Below, in pieces: positions 1-6,246 of a DNA stretch of 23,488 bases. Numbering within the stretch: position 1 is the first letter of the stretch; the number at the start of each line of letters is the position of its first letter. The notes under the pieces are model-generated. The model saw only the letters and a program-made list of their open reading frames with translations, made no database searches and was not told where the DNA came from. Both the position numbers and the translations under genes were made by a program. The stretch is from contig CAYXDX010000018.1 of assembly GCA_964463865.1 (NCBI GenBank), forward strand, positions 1 to 23,488, read 5' to 3'. The stretch is from Ferroglobus sp964463865 (GTDB lineage Archaea > Halobacteriota > Archaeoglobi > Archaeoglobales > Archaeoglobaceae).

Positions 1-3
1 AAA

Positions 4-77
4 TGGGGCCGCCGAGATTTGAACTCGGGTCACGGCGCCCCGAACGCCGCAGGATATCCAGGCTACCCTACGGCCCC
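4..77 (-). tRNA. tRNA-Pro (anticodon CGG)
   Basis: Read on the minus strand, the stretch folds as a full cloverleaf. The acceptor stem is GGGGCCG/CGGCCCC with discriminator A. The anticodon stem CGGCG/CGCCG encloses the loop TTCGGGG, giving anticodon CGG (proline, codon CCG). The T stem is CCGAG/CTCGG with loop TTCAAAT. The variable loop is short (class I). CCA is not encoded: the discriminator is followed by ATTT. No intron is visible. The 5' end overlaps the last 10 bases of rpoN on the same strand, so the tRNA is probably processed from the ribosomal-protein transcript. The anticodon assignment rests on the 5-bp stem around a 7-base loop. Confidence 0.95.
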
Positions 78-286
78 TCATCCCTAAAGCTGATAACCCC
101 TCTATACCTCGCCAACTCGCTCAACACGGACTTGTGCGTAAAGAACATTCTTCTGCAGCAATACCTTTCAATTCCAAGCTGGTCGAGAGCCTCTCTCGGA
201 GTTTTACCGCCTTCGATCAACTTCTTATACTCCTCCCACTTGTGGCCGATAACGGCTCCGCAGGTAAAACAACGAATGGGAAACAT
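68..286 (-). CDS. rpoN: DNA-directed RNA polymerase subunit N (Rpb10 homologue)
   Basis: This is the small zinc-binding subunit of archaeal RNA polymerase, homologous to eukaryotic Rpb10; it sits in the assembly platform with subunits D, L and P. The 72-residue protein opens with the diagnostic MFPIRCFTCG and carries the zinc ligands C6, C9, C43 and C44 (the adjacent CC pair in RYCCRRM). A longer in-frame reading begins 14 codons upstream, but the ATG at 286 was chosen because the family begins at this methionine and GGTGA lies about 10 bases before it. It starts 7 bases after the uS9 stop, the usual archaeal order eL18-uL13-uS9-RpoN. Its TAG stop lies inside the tRNA-Pro gene. Confidence 0.95.
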   Translation of the reverse strand: MFPIRCFTCGAVIGHKWEEYKKLIEGGKTPREALDQLGIERYCCRRMFFTHKSVLSELARYRGVISFRDEGP

Positions 287-293
287 GAGAAAT

Positions 294-692
294 TCACCTG
301 TAGGAAGTCTGCCTCCTCTTTCTTGCACCTCTTCCTCCCTGTTTCTTCGGCTCTTTTCTCCTTGTGTCGTTTACGAGTAGGGTTCTGTCGTATTCAAGGA
401 AAGCCTTTTTGAGTTCCGGATCCTGGCTGAACTCGAGGAGTCCTCTCGCTATAGCAGTTCTTGCGGCCTCGGCCTGTCCCATGAATCCTCCCCCTTCAAC
501 CTTGACGTCTATGTCTACCTGTTTCGCGAGGTCTTTGGCTATTAGGAGCGGCTCCATGTTCTTCATTCTCGCGAGCTCTGGCTGATAAATTTCGAGCGGA
601 ATCTTGTTGATTCTAACTCTCCCCTTTCCCGGCCTTACCGTCGCTCTTGCAATGGCAGTCTTCCTTTTCCCGCTCGTAACGACGACCTTCAT
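294..692 (-). CDS. rps9: Small ribosomal subunit protein uS9
   Basis: Ribosomal protein uS9 binds the 3' major domain (head) of 16S rRNA, and its basic C-terminal tail reaches the P-site tRNA. The 132-residue protein has the family pattern: an N-terminal SGKRKTAIARATV, a central GGGFMGQAEAARTAIARGL, and a very basic C-terminus ending KRRQTSYR. Length is normal for an archaeal uS9. The ATG at 692 overlaps the uL13 stop (ATGA) and is preceded by GAGGTGA, so translation is probably coupled. Confidence 0.96.
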   Translation of the reverse strand: MKVVVTSGKRKTAIARATVRPGKGRVRINKIPLEIYQPELARMKNMEPLLIAKDLAKQVDIDVKVEGGGFMGQAEAARTAIARGLLEFSQDPELKKAFLEYDRTLLVNDTRRKEPKKQGGRGARKRRQTSYR

Positions 693-1162
693 CTTCTCAC
701 CTCGAATCCGAGGTATCTGCTAACTTCCTCAAGATATACGTATCTGTCCGTCTTACAGACTTTTTCGAGTAGGGCCACGTCGACTTTCTCGAACTCGAAT
801 CCTTCGAGCTCCTTCGGGACGCCCATGAAGACTCTGAGCCTCCTGTAAGCTTCTCTACCTCTCCTGCTCTTCCAGGGGAGCATGCCTCTTACAGTTCTTT
901 TGAATATTTTCTCCGGGTGTCTGGGGAAGTATGGGCCTTTCTCCTTGCTTCCCCTGTCGTATTTCTCCTTATACCTTCTGAAAACCATCTCTCTTTCGCC
1001 GGTTATCACAGACTTTTCGGCGTTAACGACGACTATCTTCTCTCCGTTGAGCAGTCTCTTTGCTATCACACTCGCGAGTCTGCCGAGAACGTGATTCGAC
1101 GCGTCTATAACCTTGAAGTCGTCTCCGAGAGTCTTCAAGACTCTCTTAACGTTGACGCTCAT
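689..1162 (-). CDS. rpl13: Large ribosomal subunit protein uL13
   Basis: uL13 is an early-assembly 50S protein. The 157-residue sequence shows the family start (VIDASNHVLGRLASVIAKRLLNGEKIVVVNAEK), the central PYFPRHPEKIFKRTVRGMLP block and the RRLRVFMGVP segment. The ATG at 1162 has GAGGTGAT just upstream, lying against the eL18 stop 9 bases away. It overlaps uS9 by 4 bases. Length and motif order are those of archaeal uL13. Confidence 0.96.
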   Translation of the reverse strand: MSVNVKRVLKTLGDDFKVIDASNHVLGRLASVIAKRLLNGEKIVVVNAEKSVITGEREMVFRRYKEKYDRGSKEKGPYFPRHPEKIFKRTVRGMLPWKSRRGREAYRRLRVFMGVPKELEGFEFEKVDVALLEKVCKTDRYVYLEEVSRYLGFEVRR

Positions 1163-1171
1163 ACGATCACC

Positions 1172-1549
1172 TCACACGAGTATCCTAACGTTGCTACCTT
1201 TCGGGTTCTCTTTCAGGAGCTCCTCTATGCTCAGACACTTTCCTCCGGCAGCCTCTATCTTCCTCCTCGCCTCTTCAGAGAACTTGAACGCTGCAACTTT
1301 GACTGGCCTCGTTATCTCTCCCGCTCCGAGGACCTTTCCAGGAATCAGCGCGGTCTCTCCGTCCTTGAGGTATCTCTCTATCTTCCCGACATTCACTTCT
1401 GTCATCATTTTCGTCGGCTTTGCGAGCCTCTCCGCTACGTCTTTCCAGATCTTTGCGCTGTTTTCTGCGGAAGCCTTTAAGAGAGTATCGATGAGCCTCA
1501 CGAGGTTCGGATTCGTCTTTCTCCTTAGAATCTTCCTTATCTTGCTCAT
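1172..1549 (-). CDS. rpl18e: Large ribosomal subunit protein eL18
   Basis: eL18 is the archaeal/eukaryotic protein distantly related to bacterial uL15. The 125-residue sequence begins with a basic segment (MSKIRKILRRKTNPNLVRLI) and has the conserved VLGAGEITRPVKVAAFKFSE block near residue 80. It is the first gene of this transcription unit here: no rpoD or other gene lies directly upstream, and TATA-like elements occur 42-70 bases before the ATG. The order eL18-uL13-uS9-rpoN is widely conserved in archaea. Confidence 0.95.
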   Translation of the reverse strand: MSKIRKILRRKTNPNLVRLIDTLLKASAENSAKIWKDVAERLAKPTKMMTEVNVGKIERYLKDGETALIPGKVLGAGEITRPVKVAAFKFSEEARRKIEAAGGKCLSIEELLKENPKGSNVRILV

Positions 1550-1590
1550 GTCTACTCACCAGCGATTAGAGTTTACCGAGAGACGATGGA

Positions 1591-1620
1591 TATTTAAAAC
1601 TAACTGCGCGCTATTTAAAG
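1591..1620 (-). promoter_or_regulatory. Candidate TATA boxes for the ribosomal-protein operon
   Basis: Read on the minus strand there are two TATA-like elements, CTTTAAATAG (1611-1620) and GTTTTAAATA (1591-1600), ahead of the eL18 start at 1549. By the usual 25-base spacing they would give start sites near 1590 and 1570. I cannot say which is used. The region is shared with the divergent hydrolase gene. Confidence 0.45.
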
Positions 1621-1634
1621 TTTACACGCCAAAC

Positions 1635-1644
1635 TTTTTATATT
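1635..1644 (+). promoter_or_regulatory. Candidate TATA box for the alpha/beta hydrolase
   Basis: The sequence TTTTTATATT lies about 56-65 bases before the GTG start at 1700. A start about 25 bases downstream would leave a leader of roughly 30 bases containing the GGAGGTG ribosome-binding site at 1687-1693. This is a position-based inference only. Confidence 0.4.
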
Positions 1645-1699
1645 GACAGTTCGAGCTTGCACTGTGTTTAAGACTTTCTGCTTTTTGGAGGTGTGAAAC

Positions 1700-2260
1700 G
1701 TGGGGGATACGATCGTTGGCGGAAACATCAGAGCAACGTTCGTCAAGAAAGGGAATAACGCCGCTCTTTTGTGCCCGCCGCATCCGTTGATGGGTGGAAG
1801 CAGGTTCGACGTTAGGCTTGAAAGGATATCCGAAGAACTCTGGAAGATCAACTACTCGACGCTCGTCTTCGACTACCGGACACCTTTCAGGGGTGGAGTT
1901 GGCGAGGTGGAGGACGCTAAAACGTGCCTCGACTTTTTGAGAGAAAAACACGACTTCGTCGCCGTGGTAGGATACTCTTTTGGCAGCGTCGTAGCCTCAA
2001 ACGTGGCAGAGGAGTCTGACGCCTTGGTCTTAATATCGCCGCTGAAGAAGATCAACGAAATAGAGCTGAAGGACAGCAGCGTCCCCAAGCTGATCGTCGT
2101 CGCGAAGTTCGACGACATAGTGAGCTTCGAGGAGTCTACCGAGATCGTGGAGTCACTCTCAGAACCGAAAGAAGTCGTCGTCCTCGAGACGGATCACTTT
2201 TACACCGGAAGTTTTGCAGAGCTTTCGAAAGCTGTTGCGAACTTTCTTAGCAGGTTTTAA
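1700..2260 (+). CDS. Small alpha/beta-fold hydrolase (COG2945-like)
   Basis: A 186-residue protein with the alpha/beta hydrolase layout. The oxyanion-loop region is CPPHPLMGGS (about 25-34). The nucleophile elbow is GYSFGS with candidate Ser93. The candidate acid is Asp138 or Asp139 (KFDDIVS) and the candidate His is 166 (TDHFYTG), so the triad is complete and in order. The short length, no lid domain and the HPL..GG start resemble the COG2945 group. The substrate is not predictable. The GTG start has a strong GGAGGTG seven bases upstream. It stands alone, divergent from the ribosomal operon, with no partner gene to suggest a pathway. Confidence 0.85.
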   Translation: MGDTIVGGNIRATFVKKGNNAALLCPPHPLMGGSRFDVRLERISEELWKINYSTLVFDYRTPFRGGVGEVEDAKTCLDFLREKHDFVAVVGYSFGSVVASNVAEESDALVLISPLKKINEIELKDSSVPKLIVVAKFDDIVSFEESTEIVESLSEPKEVVVLETDHFYTGSFAELSKAVANFLSRF

Positions 2261-2289
2261 CTCCCCGACGTTTAATATCGGCGACAACG

Positions 2290-2297
2290 TTTTATAG
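2290..2297 (+). promoter_or_regulatory. TATA box of the candidate H/ACA RNA
   Basis: TTTTATAG is centred about 23-26 bases before the first paired base of the hairpin at 2317-2378. This is the spacing expected of an archaeal TATA box for an RNA starting at about 2316-2319. It lies after the hydrolase stop and drives no protein gene on this strand. Confidence 0.5.
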
Positions 2298-2316
2298 GTG
2301 ATTTGCGATACTGTTA

Positions 2317-2378
2317 GTGCCCGTCTGCCATGCGTCCCCCGAAAAAATGATGAGGGGGGTTCCACAGGACGGGCTACA
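2317..2378 (+). ncRNA. Candidate single-hairpin H/ACA guide sRNA with K-loop
   Basis: The plus-strand RNA has every hallmark of an archaeal H/ACA guide RNA. The lower stem is GCCCGTC (2319-2325) with GACGGGC (2368-2374). An internal loop has arms of about 9 and 8 bases (2326-2334 and 2360-2367). The upper stem is CCCCC (2336-2340) with GGGGG (2354-2358). It is capped by a K-loop in which G2341-A2342 can form tandem sheared pairs with G2352-A2353 and T2351 is the bulged U expected for L7Ae. ACA (2376-2378) follows the lower stem by one base. The pocket top is about 16 bases from ACA, within the known 14-16 range. H/ACA RNAs guide pseudouridylation by Cbf5-Nop10-Gar1-L7Ae. The target is unknown. 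Its 3' end overlaps the stop codon of the converging symporter gene. Confidence 0.7.
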
Positions 2379-3900
2379 TACTTCTCTCGATTTTGCTCAC
2401 GATAACTGCCGATACTAAGCTCGCTAAAAATCCCGGAAGAACTGAGTATACCGGAATTCCGAAAAGGTGTATCGTCTTTCCGTAGATGGCGAACGTGAGT
2501 GCGGTGACGATGAACCCCGTTACCATGCTCGCTCGGGCACCGTTTTTCGTCATGCCGTCCCAGTAAATTCCGAAGACTATCGGGAAGAAGAAGCAGTTTG
2601 CCATGAGCGACAGCGAAGCCCATATGAACCACGCTAAGAGCTGTTGTGGGTTTAAAGCGAGTATTAAAGAAGAAAAGCCTATCAGCGGAACGAGTGCAGC
2701 GTTGAGAACTTTGAACTTTCTGTCGTCGATGCTGAGCTTAAGCGCTCTGCCGAGTATGTCGTAGGTGATGTTGCTCACGGCTGTTACTATTAGTCTATCA
2801 GTCGTCGACATGACTCCGGCGAGTATCGTCGGGAGGAGGAGTAAGAACAGCCACTCCGGTAAAGCGGCCTTCGCTATCGAAGGATACGCCATGTCGGACC
2901 ACTTCACGACGATATTTCCAAGCTTGAGCTCTGGAATATCTATCATCCCTTCCGCCCACGCAACTCTTGCCGCCATTCCTGCCAAAGCGGTCAGCATTAT
3001 CGTCAGGAAGCCGAGAACGTACATTATCAGCGGAGACCACCTCGTGTATCTGATGTCTCTGAACGTGAGCATGTTGTTCACTATGTGCGGAGCCACCATC
3101 AGCCCGAGGGGAACTGCTATTCCGAACAGCGTTATGTTGTAGACCCATCCTGCGAGCGGCACGTTTGCAGGTGCGAAGGGTTTGCTGAGAAACTTCGCGA
3201 ACATGAAGTTTTCGTCGAGCCCCATACTTTTCTGTAATTCGGGCATCGACGCTAAAGCATGGTTCAAAGCTTCGAAACCTCCTACGAAAGATATTATCAG
3301 CGGAACGGTTATGTAGATCCCGAGAATCATCAATATCGATTGAACGAACGTCGTCCAAGCTGTGGAGAACATACCACCTGTCATCACGTAAGAGACGACG
3401 ATTATCGCCGCTAACGTCGCACCTATCCAATACGGTATTCCGAGTATGACCTCACTTGCCACTCCTATCGCCGTATACTGCCCGATCAAGTAAATAAAGC
3501 TCGTGACGGCAGATATGCCAGCGGCTAAAGTCCTTATAATCACCGGATCGTCGTATCGAGCTGCGAGAAAGTCTTGAACGGTCATGAAGTTGAACTTCTC
3601 TCTTAGTGGAAACAGCTTGTATCCTATGAGTATCGTCCCGAACGCGATGGCGAAAGGCGGTCCAACGACTCGCTCCCACATGTTCGCCCAGCCAGTCGTG
3701 AACGCTAAACCAGCGACACCTATCAGCGTCATTCCGCTGAAAACACTGCCTATCATCAAGAGCGTGTAAGTCCAGAAGCCGAGCTGACCACTTGCGGCGA
3801 CGAAGTCCTCGATTGTTTTCGTGCGCTTTGCTCCGAAATACGCGATTACCCCTATGACCGACAAGTATATCGCAAATATCGTGAAAGCTTCCCAGTTCAA
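2374..3900 (-). CDS. Sodium:solute symporter (SSS family, PutP/PanF type)
   Basis: A 508-residue integral membrane protein with about thirteen hydrophobic helices, the usual size for the SSS family (LeuT fold, COG0591). Family features include the first-helix YFGAKRTKTIEDFVAASGQLGFW segment (about 21-43), the MIGSVFSGMTLIG helix 2 region, the MTGGMFSTAWTTFVQSILMI block, and the GVMSTTDRLIVTAVSNITYDI segment typical of PutP/PanF relatives. It would import a small solute (amino acid, organic acid or pantothenate) with Na+; the substrate cannot be read from sequence. The start is TTG at 3900 with an ideal GGAGGTGA ending five bases before it. That site overlaps the stop of the small upstream ORF, so translation is probably coupled. 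Confidence 0.9.
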   Translation of the reverse strand: MNWEAFTIFAIYLSVIGVIAYFGAKRTKTIEDFVAASGQLGFWTYTLLMIGSVFSGMTLIGVAGLAFTTGWANMWERVVGPPFAIAFGTILIGYKLFPLREKFNFMTVQDFLAARYDDPVIIRTLAAGISAVTSFIYLIGQYTAIGVASEVILGIPYWIGATLAAIIVVSYVMTGGMFSTAWTTFVQSILMILGIYITVPLIISFVGGFEALNHALASMPELQKSMGLDENFMFAKFLSKPFAPANVPLAGWVYNITLFGIAVPLGLMVAPHIVNNMLTFRDIRYTRWSPLIMYVLGFLTIMLTALAGMAARVAWAEGMIDIPELKLGNIVVKWSDMAYPSIAKAALPEWLFLLLLPTILAGVMSTTDRLIVTAVSNITYDILGRALKLSIDDRKFKVLNAALVPLIGFSSLILALNPQQLLAWFIWASLSLMANCFFFPIVFGIYWDGMTKNGARASMVTGFIVTALTFAIYGKTIHLFGIPVYSVLPGFLASLVSAVIVSKIERSM

Positions 3901-3904
3901 GCGC

Positions 3905-4003
3905 TCACCTCCACTTGAGTCCCCAGATTACAAGCAGAGCGACCTGAACGCTTACCGCCGTTACCAGCGCGACGACAGTTTCGACACTCATGCCCGCTAC
4001 CAT
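3905..4003 (-). CDS. Small one-helix protein, likely symporter accessory protein
   Basis: An ORF of 32 codons (ATG at 4003) or 28 (ATG at 3991) ends at TGA 3905-3907, four bases before the symporter start. The peptide is MSVETVVALVTAVSVQVALL followed by VIWGLKWR, i.e. one hydrophobic helix with a positively charged tail. The stop codon is embedded in the symporter's Shine-Dalgarno site. Tiny one-helix proteins encoded just upstream are known for many SSS symporters (annotated as symporter small accessory protein), so it probably binds or stabilises this transporter. Neither ATG has a strong ribosome-binding site; the TATA position would make the transcript nearly leaderless for 4003. Confidence 0.7.
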   Translation of the reverse strand: MVAGMSVETVVALVTAVSVQVALLVIWGLKWR

Positions 4004-4027
4004 GTTACTTTGTGCCAAAGTGTCAAT

Positions 4028-4058
4028 GTTTAAAAAAATTTCCACAATTATTAAAAAT
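4028..4058 (-). promoter_or_regulatory. AT-rich promoter/terminator region between TlyA-like gene and symporter unit
   Basis: On the minus strand, a run of T (AATTTTTTTAAAC at 4028-4040, and a shorter T run at 4053-4057) follows the TlyA-like stop at 4068. Such U-rich tracts terminate archaeal transcription. The same AATTTTTTTAAAC stretch is about 25 bases before 4008 and could serve as the TATA element for the small ORF and symporter. The two roles cannot be separated by eye. Confidence 0.4.
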
Positions 4059-4067
4059 GATCGTTCC

Positions 4068-4694
4068 TTATTTCGCCTTTCTCAGTATCAGGTAGTATTC
4101 CTTTCGATCCTCGGCCTTTTCTACAGCTAAAACTTCGAAAATATTCGGAACGTCCGCGACTCTCTCTTTCGAGACGAAGAGAACCAGACCCCCTCTTTTT
4201 AGTTTATTCGCAAATCTCAGAAGAACGGACATCGCTGCATCTGGCTCGAGAGTCAGGTCGCAGAGGATCACGTCGAGTTCCTCAAGTTTTGAGACGTCGA
4301 ACCTGAACGCGTCCTCTATGAAGACTCTGACGTTTCCTCTTTCTTTTTCTATTTCTCTGAGAACTTCTTCGAACTCCTTGCTGACCTCTATTCCGTAAAC
4401 GAGCCTCGCTTTTTCACTCGCGTAAAGCAGGAATCCTCCTGCGCTGCTGCCGAGGTCCAAAACTACGTCGCCGTCCTTTATTATTCCGAACTTTTCGTCA
4501 AGCTCTCTGAGCTTGAAGTATCCTCTCGGCCTCCCCTCTTCAAGAACCTCTATTTTTTCGGACCCTTTGACCTCGAAGGAAGGTTTTTTGACGATTTGCC
4601 CGTTCACCTTTACGAATCCTCTTTTTATAGCCTCTTTCGCCTGACTCCTTGACTTGAAATATCCCATTTTGTGTAAGAACACGTCAAGCCTCAT
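4068..4694 (-). CDS. TlyA-like S4-domain RNA 2'-O-methyltransferase
   Basis: A 208-residue protein with an N-terminal S4 RNA-binding domain (about 1-50) followed by an FtsJ-type Rossmann methyltransferase domain. The SAM-binding motif I is LDLGSSAGGF (79-88). Candidate members of the FtsJ K-D-K-E tetrad are Lys61 (GYFKL), the Asp in CDLTLEP and the Lys/Glu in LFVSKE; these are my alignment by eye. This domain pair is that of TlyA/COG1189 proteins, which methylate rRNA ribose. It is shorter than bacterial TlyA (about 270 residues). It overlaps herA by 11 bases at the end of the DNA-repair operon, an odd place for an rRNA enzyme. The exact target is unknown. Confidence 0.85.
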   Translation of the reverse strand: MRLDVFLHKMGYFKSRSQAKEAIKRGFVKVNGQIVKKPSFEVKGSEKIEVLEEGRPRGYFKLRELDEKFGIIKDGDVVLDLGSSAGGFLLYASEKARLVYGIEVSKEFEEVLREIEKERGNVRVFIEDAFRFDVSKLEELDVILCDLTLEPDAAMSVLLRFANKLKRGGLVLFVSKERVADVPNIFEVLAVEKAEDRKEYYLILRKAK

Positions 4695-6246
4695 CCCAGA
4701 ACAGCTGAACTCTCTCTGTTTTTTTAATTCCTCTCTCTTCTATCCTGTTCTTTCTCCACTCTACCCACTCCCTCGGCGCGTCCTTGCTTGTGCCTCCGTG
4801 CGACGTGAGTCTCTCTCTTACTCTCATGAGCACTGGAGCGTTTAGCGAAACGCCAGAGACGAGCGCCTGCCCCTTTGTGAGGCCGGGAAGCTCCTCTATC
4901 ATGTCCTTGCCTATGCTCTCGACACTCCTCCTGATGTATTCCTGATCGGCCGGATTTATTATCCTCATGACGATCTGAGTCATGCACTGGCTGAGGATGT
5001 CCGGATCTATTTTCGACGGTCTCTGACTTATCAGGCAGACGCCGACACCAAACTTACGACCTTCGCTCAGTATCGTTCTTAGAACTTTGTAGCTCCTTGC
5101 TTCCTTGGAGGCGAACCTGTGAGCTTCTTCTATTATGATGAAGACCGGGTATTCGAGCTTTTCTCCACTTAAACCTTTTTCAGCGTTAATCCTCGCGTTG
5201 AGAATCCTCTTTAGCAAAACGCTCACGAGGGTTTCCTGCTCCAGGTCTCCGAGTTCCGTGAGCTGAAGAACGCTTGCCTGTCCCGGCCTAAGCAACTCTT
5301 TTAGCTCTATGTGTCTACTGTCGTCGATAATTTCGAAGTTCTTTACGTATCTCTCTATCCTCCACTCGAGAGCTTTTACGGTCGTCCTGTCCTTCTCTCC
5401 CGCTATTTCGTTGATCTTCTCTATTAGGTCCGATGATGTGAAGTAACTGCCTTCGAGCTCTCTGAAAGCTCTGTTTAGCAAAGCTTCCTGCTTTTCCGTC
5501 ATTTCTGGGAGAATGTTGACGAGTTCCTCGTATTCGAGCTCTGAAAGTCTTATCCTTATCTCGTCCTTCGTGTATATCCTAACGACGGGTCTGTAATCTC
5601 CGTCCACGAACTCGTCGCACCCTTCTACCTCCTTCAAAGTGTGGTATTCTCCGTGGGGGTCGAATATCAGCAGTGCAGCGGAGTTGTAGGGTTTTAGGAG
5701 CTCTTCCGCGAGAACCCCTGCGAGGTAACTCTTTCCGCTCCCCGTCGATGCAAGTATGCACATGTGCTCGCTCGTGAGAAGTGAGGCGTCGAGAACTACC
5801 GGAATGTCTTCTTCTCTGTTCAGCAGGTAGCCTATGTGGACCGATCCAAGCTCTCCGACTTTCTTCAAGAACAGCGCATCCTCGAGAACGTCCTTTTCCG
5901 CGAGGTATATTTTCTGCCCGGACTTTGGCTGAATTCTCGGATTAACGAATCCGAGTTTTTCGTCGAAGTATCCCATTATAGAAGCTTTTACTTCGTAAAG
6001 TTCGAACTCCGGATTTTCAACTCCGAGAATTCTCAAAATCCTTTCGGGCTCTATTTCGGGGTTGGACAGGTAAAGGTTGGGATACAGTCTTACCGGATAC
6101 CTCTTTATGACCCTGCAGATGACCTTTTTGTCTCCGAGCGTGTAGTAAACGAACTCGCCGCTCTTCACGATTTCGCTGTCTGGAGTTATGAACGTGAACT
6201 CGTGAGGACTTTCCGCTGGCCCCTTAACCAATCCTACGACTTTCAA
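4684..6246 (-). CDS. herA: HerA, bipolar DNA translocase/helicase
   Basis: HerA is the hexameric FtsK-HerA superfamily ATPase that works with NurA to resect DNA ends after Mre11-Rad50. The 520-residue protein has an N-terminal HAS barrel (about 1-120), Walker A ASTGSGKS (166-173), DPHGEY (196-201), Walker B VFIIIEEAHRF (368-378), the EGRKFG segment (395-400) and the LISQRP sensor (405-410). Length is typical. The start is TTG at 6246 (MKVVGLVKGP fits the family start), with GGAGGG about seven bases before it; it overlaps the preceding stop as TTGA. It sits in an operon with mre11, rad50 and nurA, the classical archaeal arrangement. Confidence 0.96.
   Translation of the reverse strand: MKVVGLVKGPAESPHEFTFITPDSEIVKSGEFVYYTLGDKKVICRVIKRYPVRLYPNLYLSNPEIEPERILRILGVENPEFELYEVKASIMGYFDEKLGFVNPRIQPKSGQKIYLAEKDVLEDALFLKKVGELGSVHIGYLLNREEDIPVVLDASLLTSEHMCILASTGSGKSYLAGVLAEELLKPYNSAALLIFDPHGEYHTLKEVEGCDEFVDGDYRPVVRIYTKDEIRIRLSELEYEELVNILPEMTEKQEALLNRAFRELEGSYFTSSDLIEKINEIAGEKDRTTVKALEWRIERYVKNFEIIDDSRHIELKELLRPGQASVLQLTELGDLEQETLVSVLLKRILNARINAEKGLSGEKLEYPVFIIIEEAHRFASKEARSYKVLRTILSEGRKFGVGVCLISQRPSKIDPDILSQCMTQIVMRIINPADQEYIRRSVESIGKDMIEELPGLTKGQALVSGVSLNAPVLMRVRERLTSHGGTSKDAPREWVEWRKNRIEERGIKKTERVQLFWDEA

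Noticed and set aside
917..1480. A 187-codon plus-strand frame opposite uL13 and eL18
   Set aside because: It is antisense to two conserved ribosomal-protein genes, with low-complexity composition typical of a reverse-complement shadow.
2261..2316. A second promoter-like AT element (GTTTAATATC) just after the hydrolase stop
   Set aside because: Its spacing does not lead to any RNA or protein start, whereas TTTTATAG at 2290-2297 does.
2798..3430. A 210-codon minus-strand frame inside the symporter gene
   Set aside because: It is in a different frame of a clear SSS gene, is Arg/Asp-rich with no domain, and has no ribosome-binding site.
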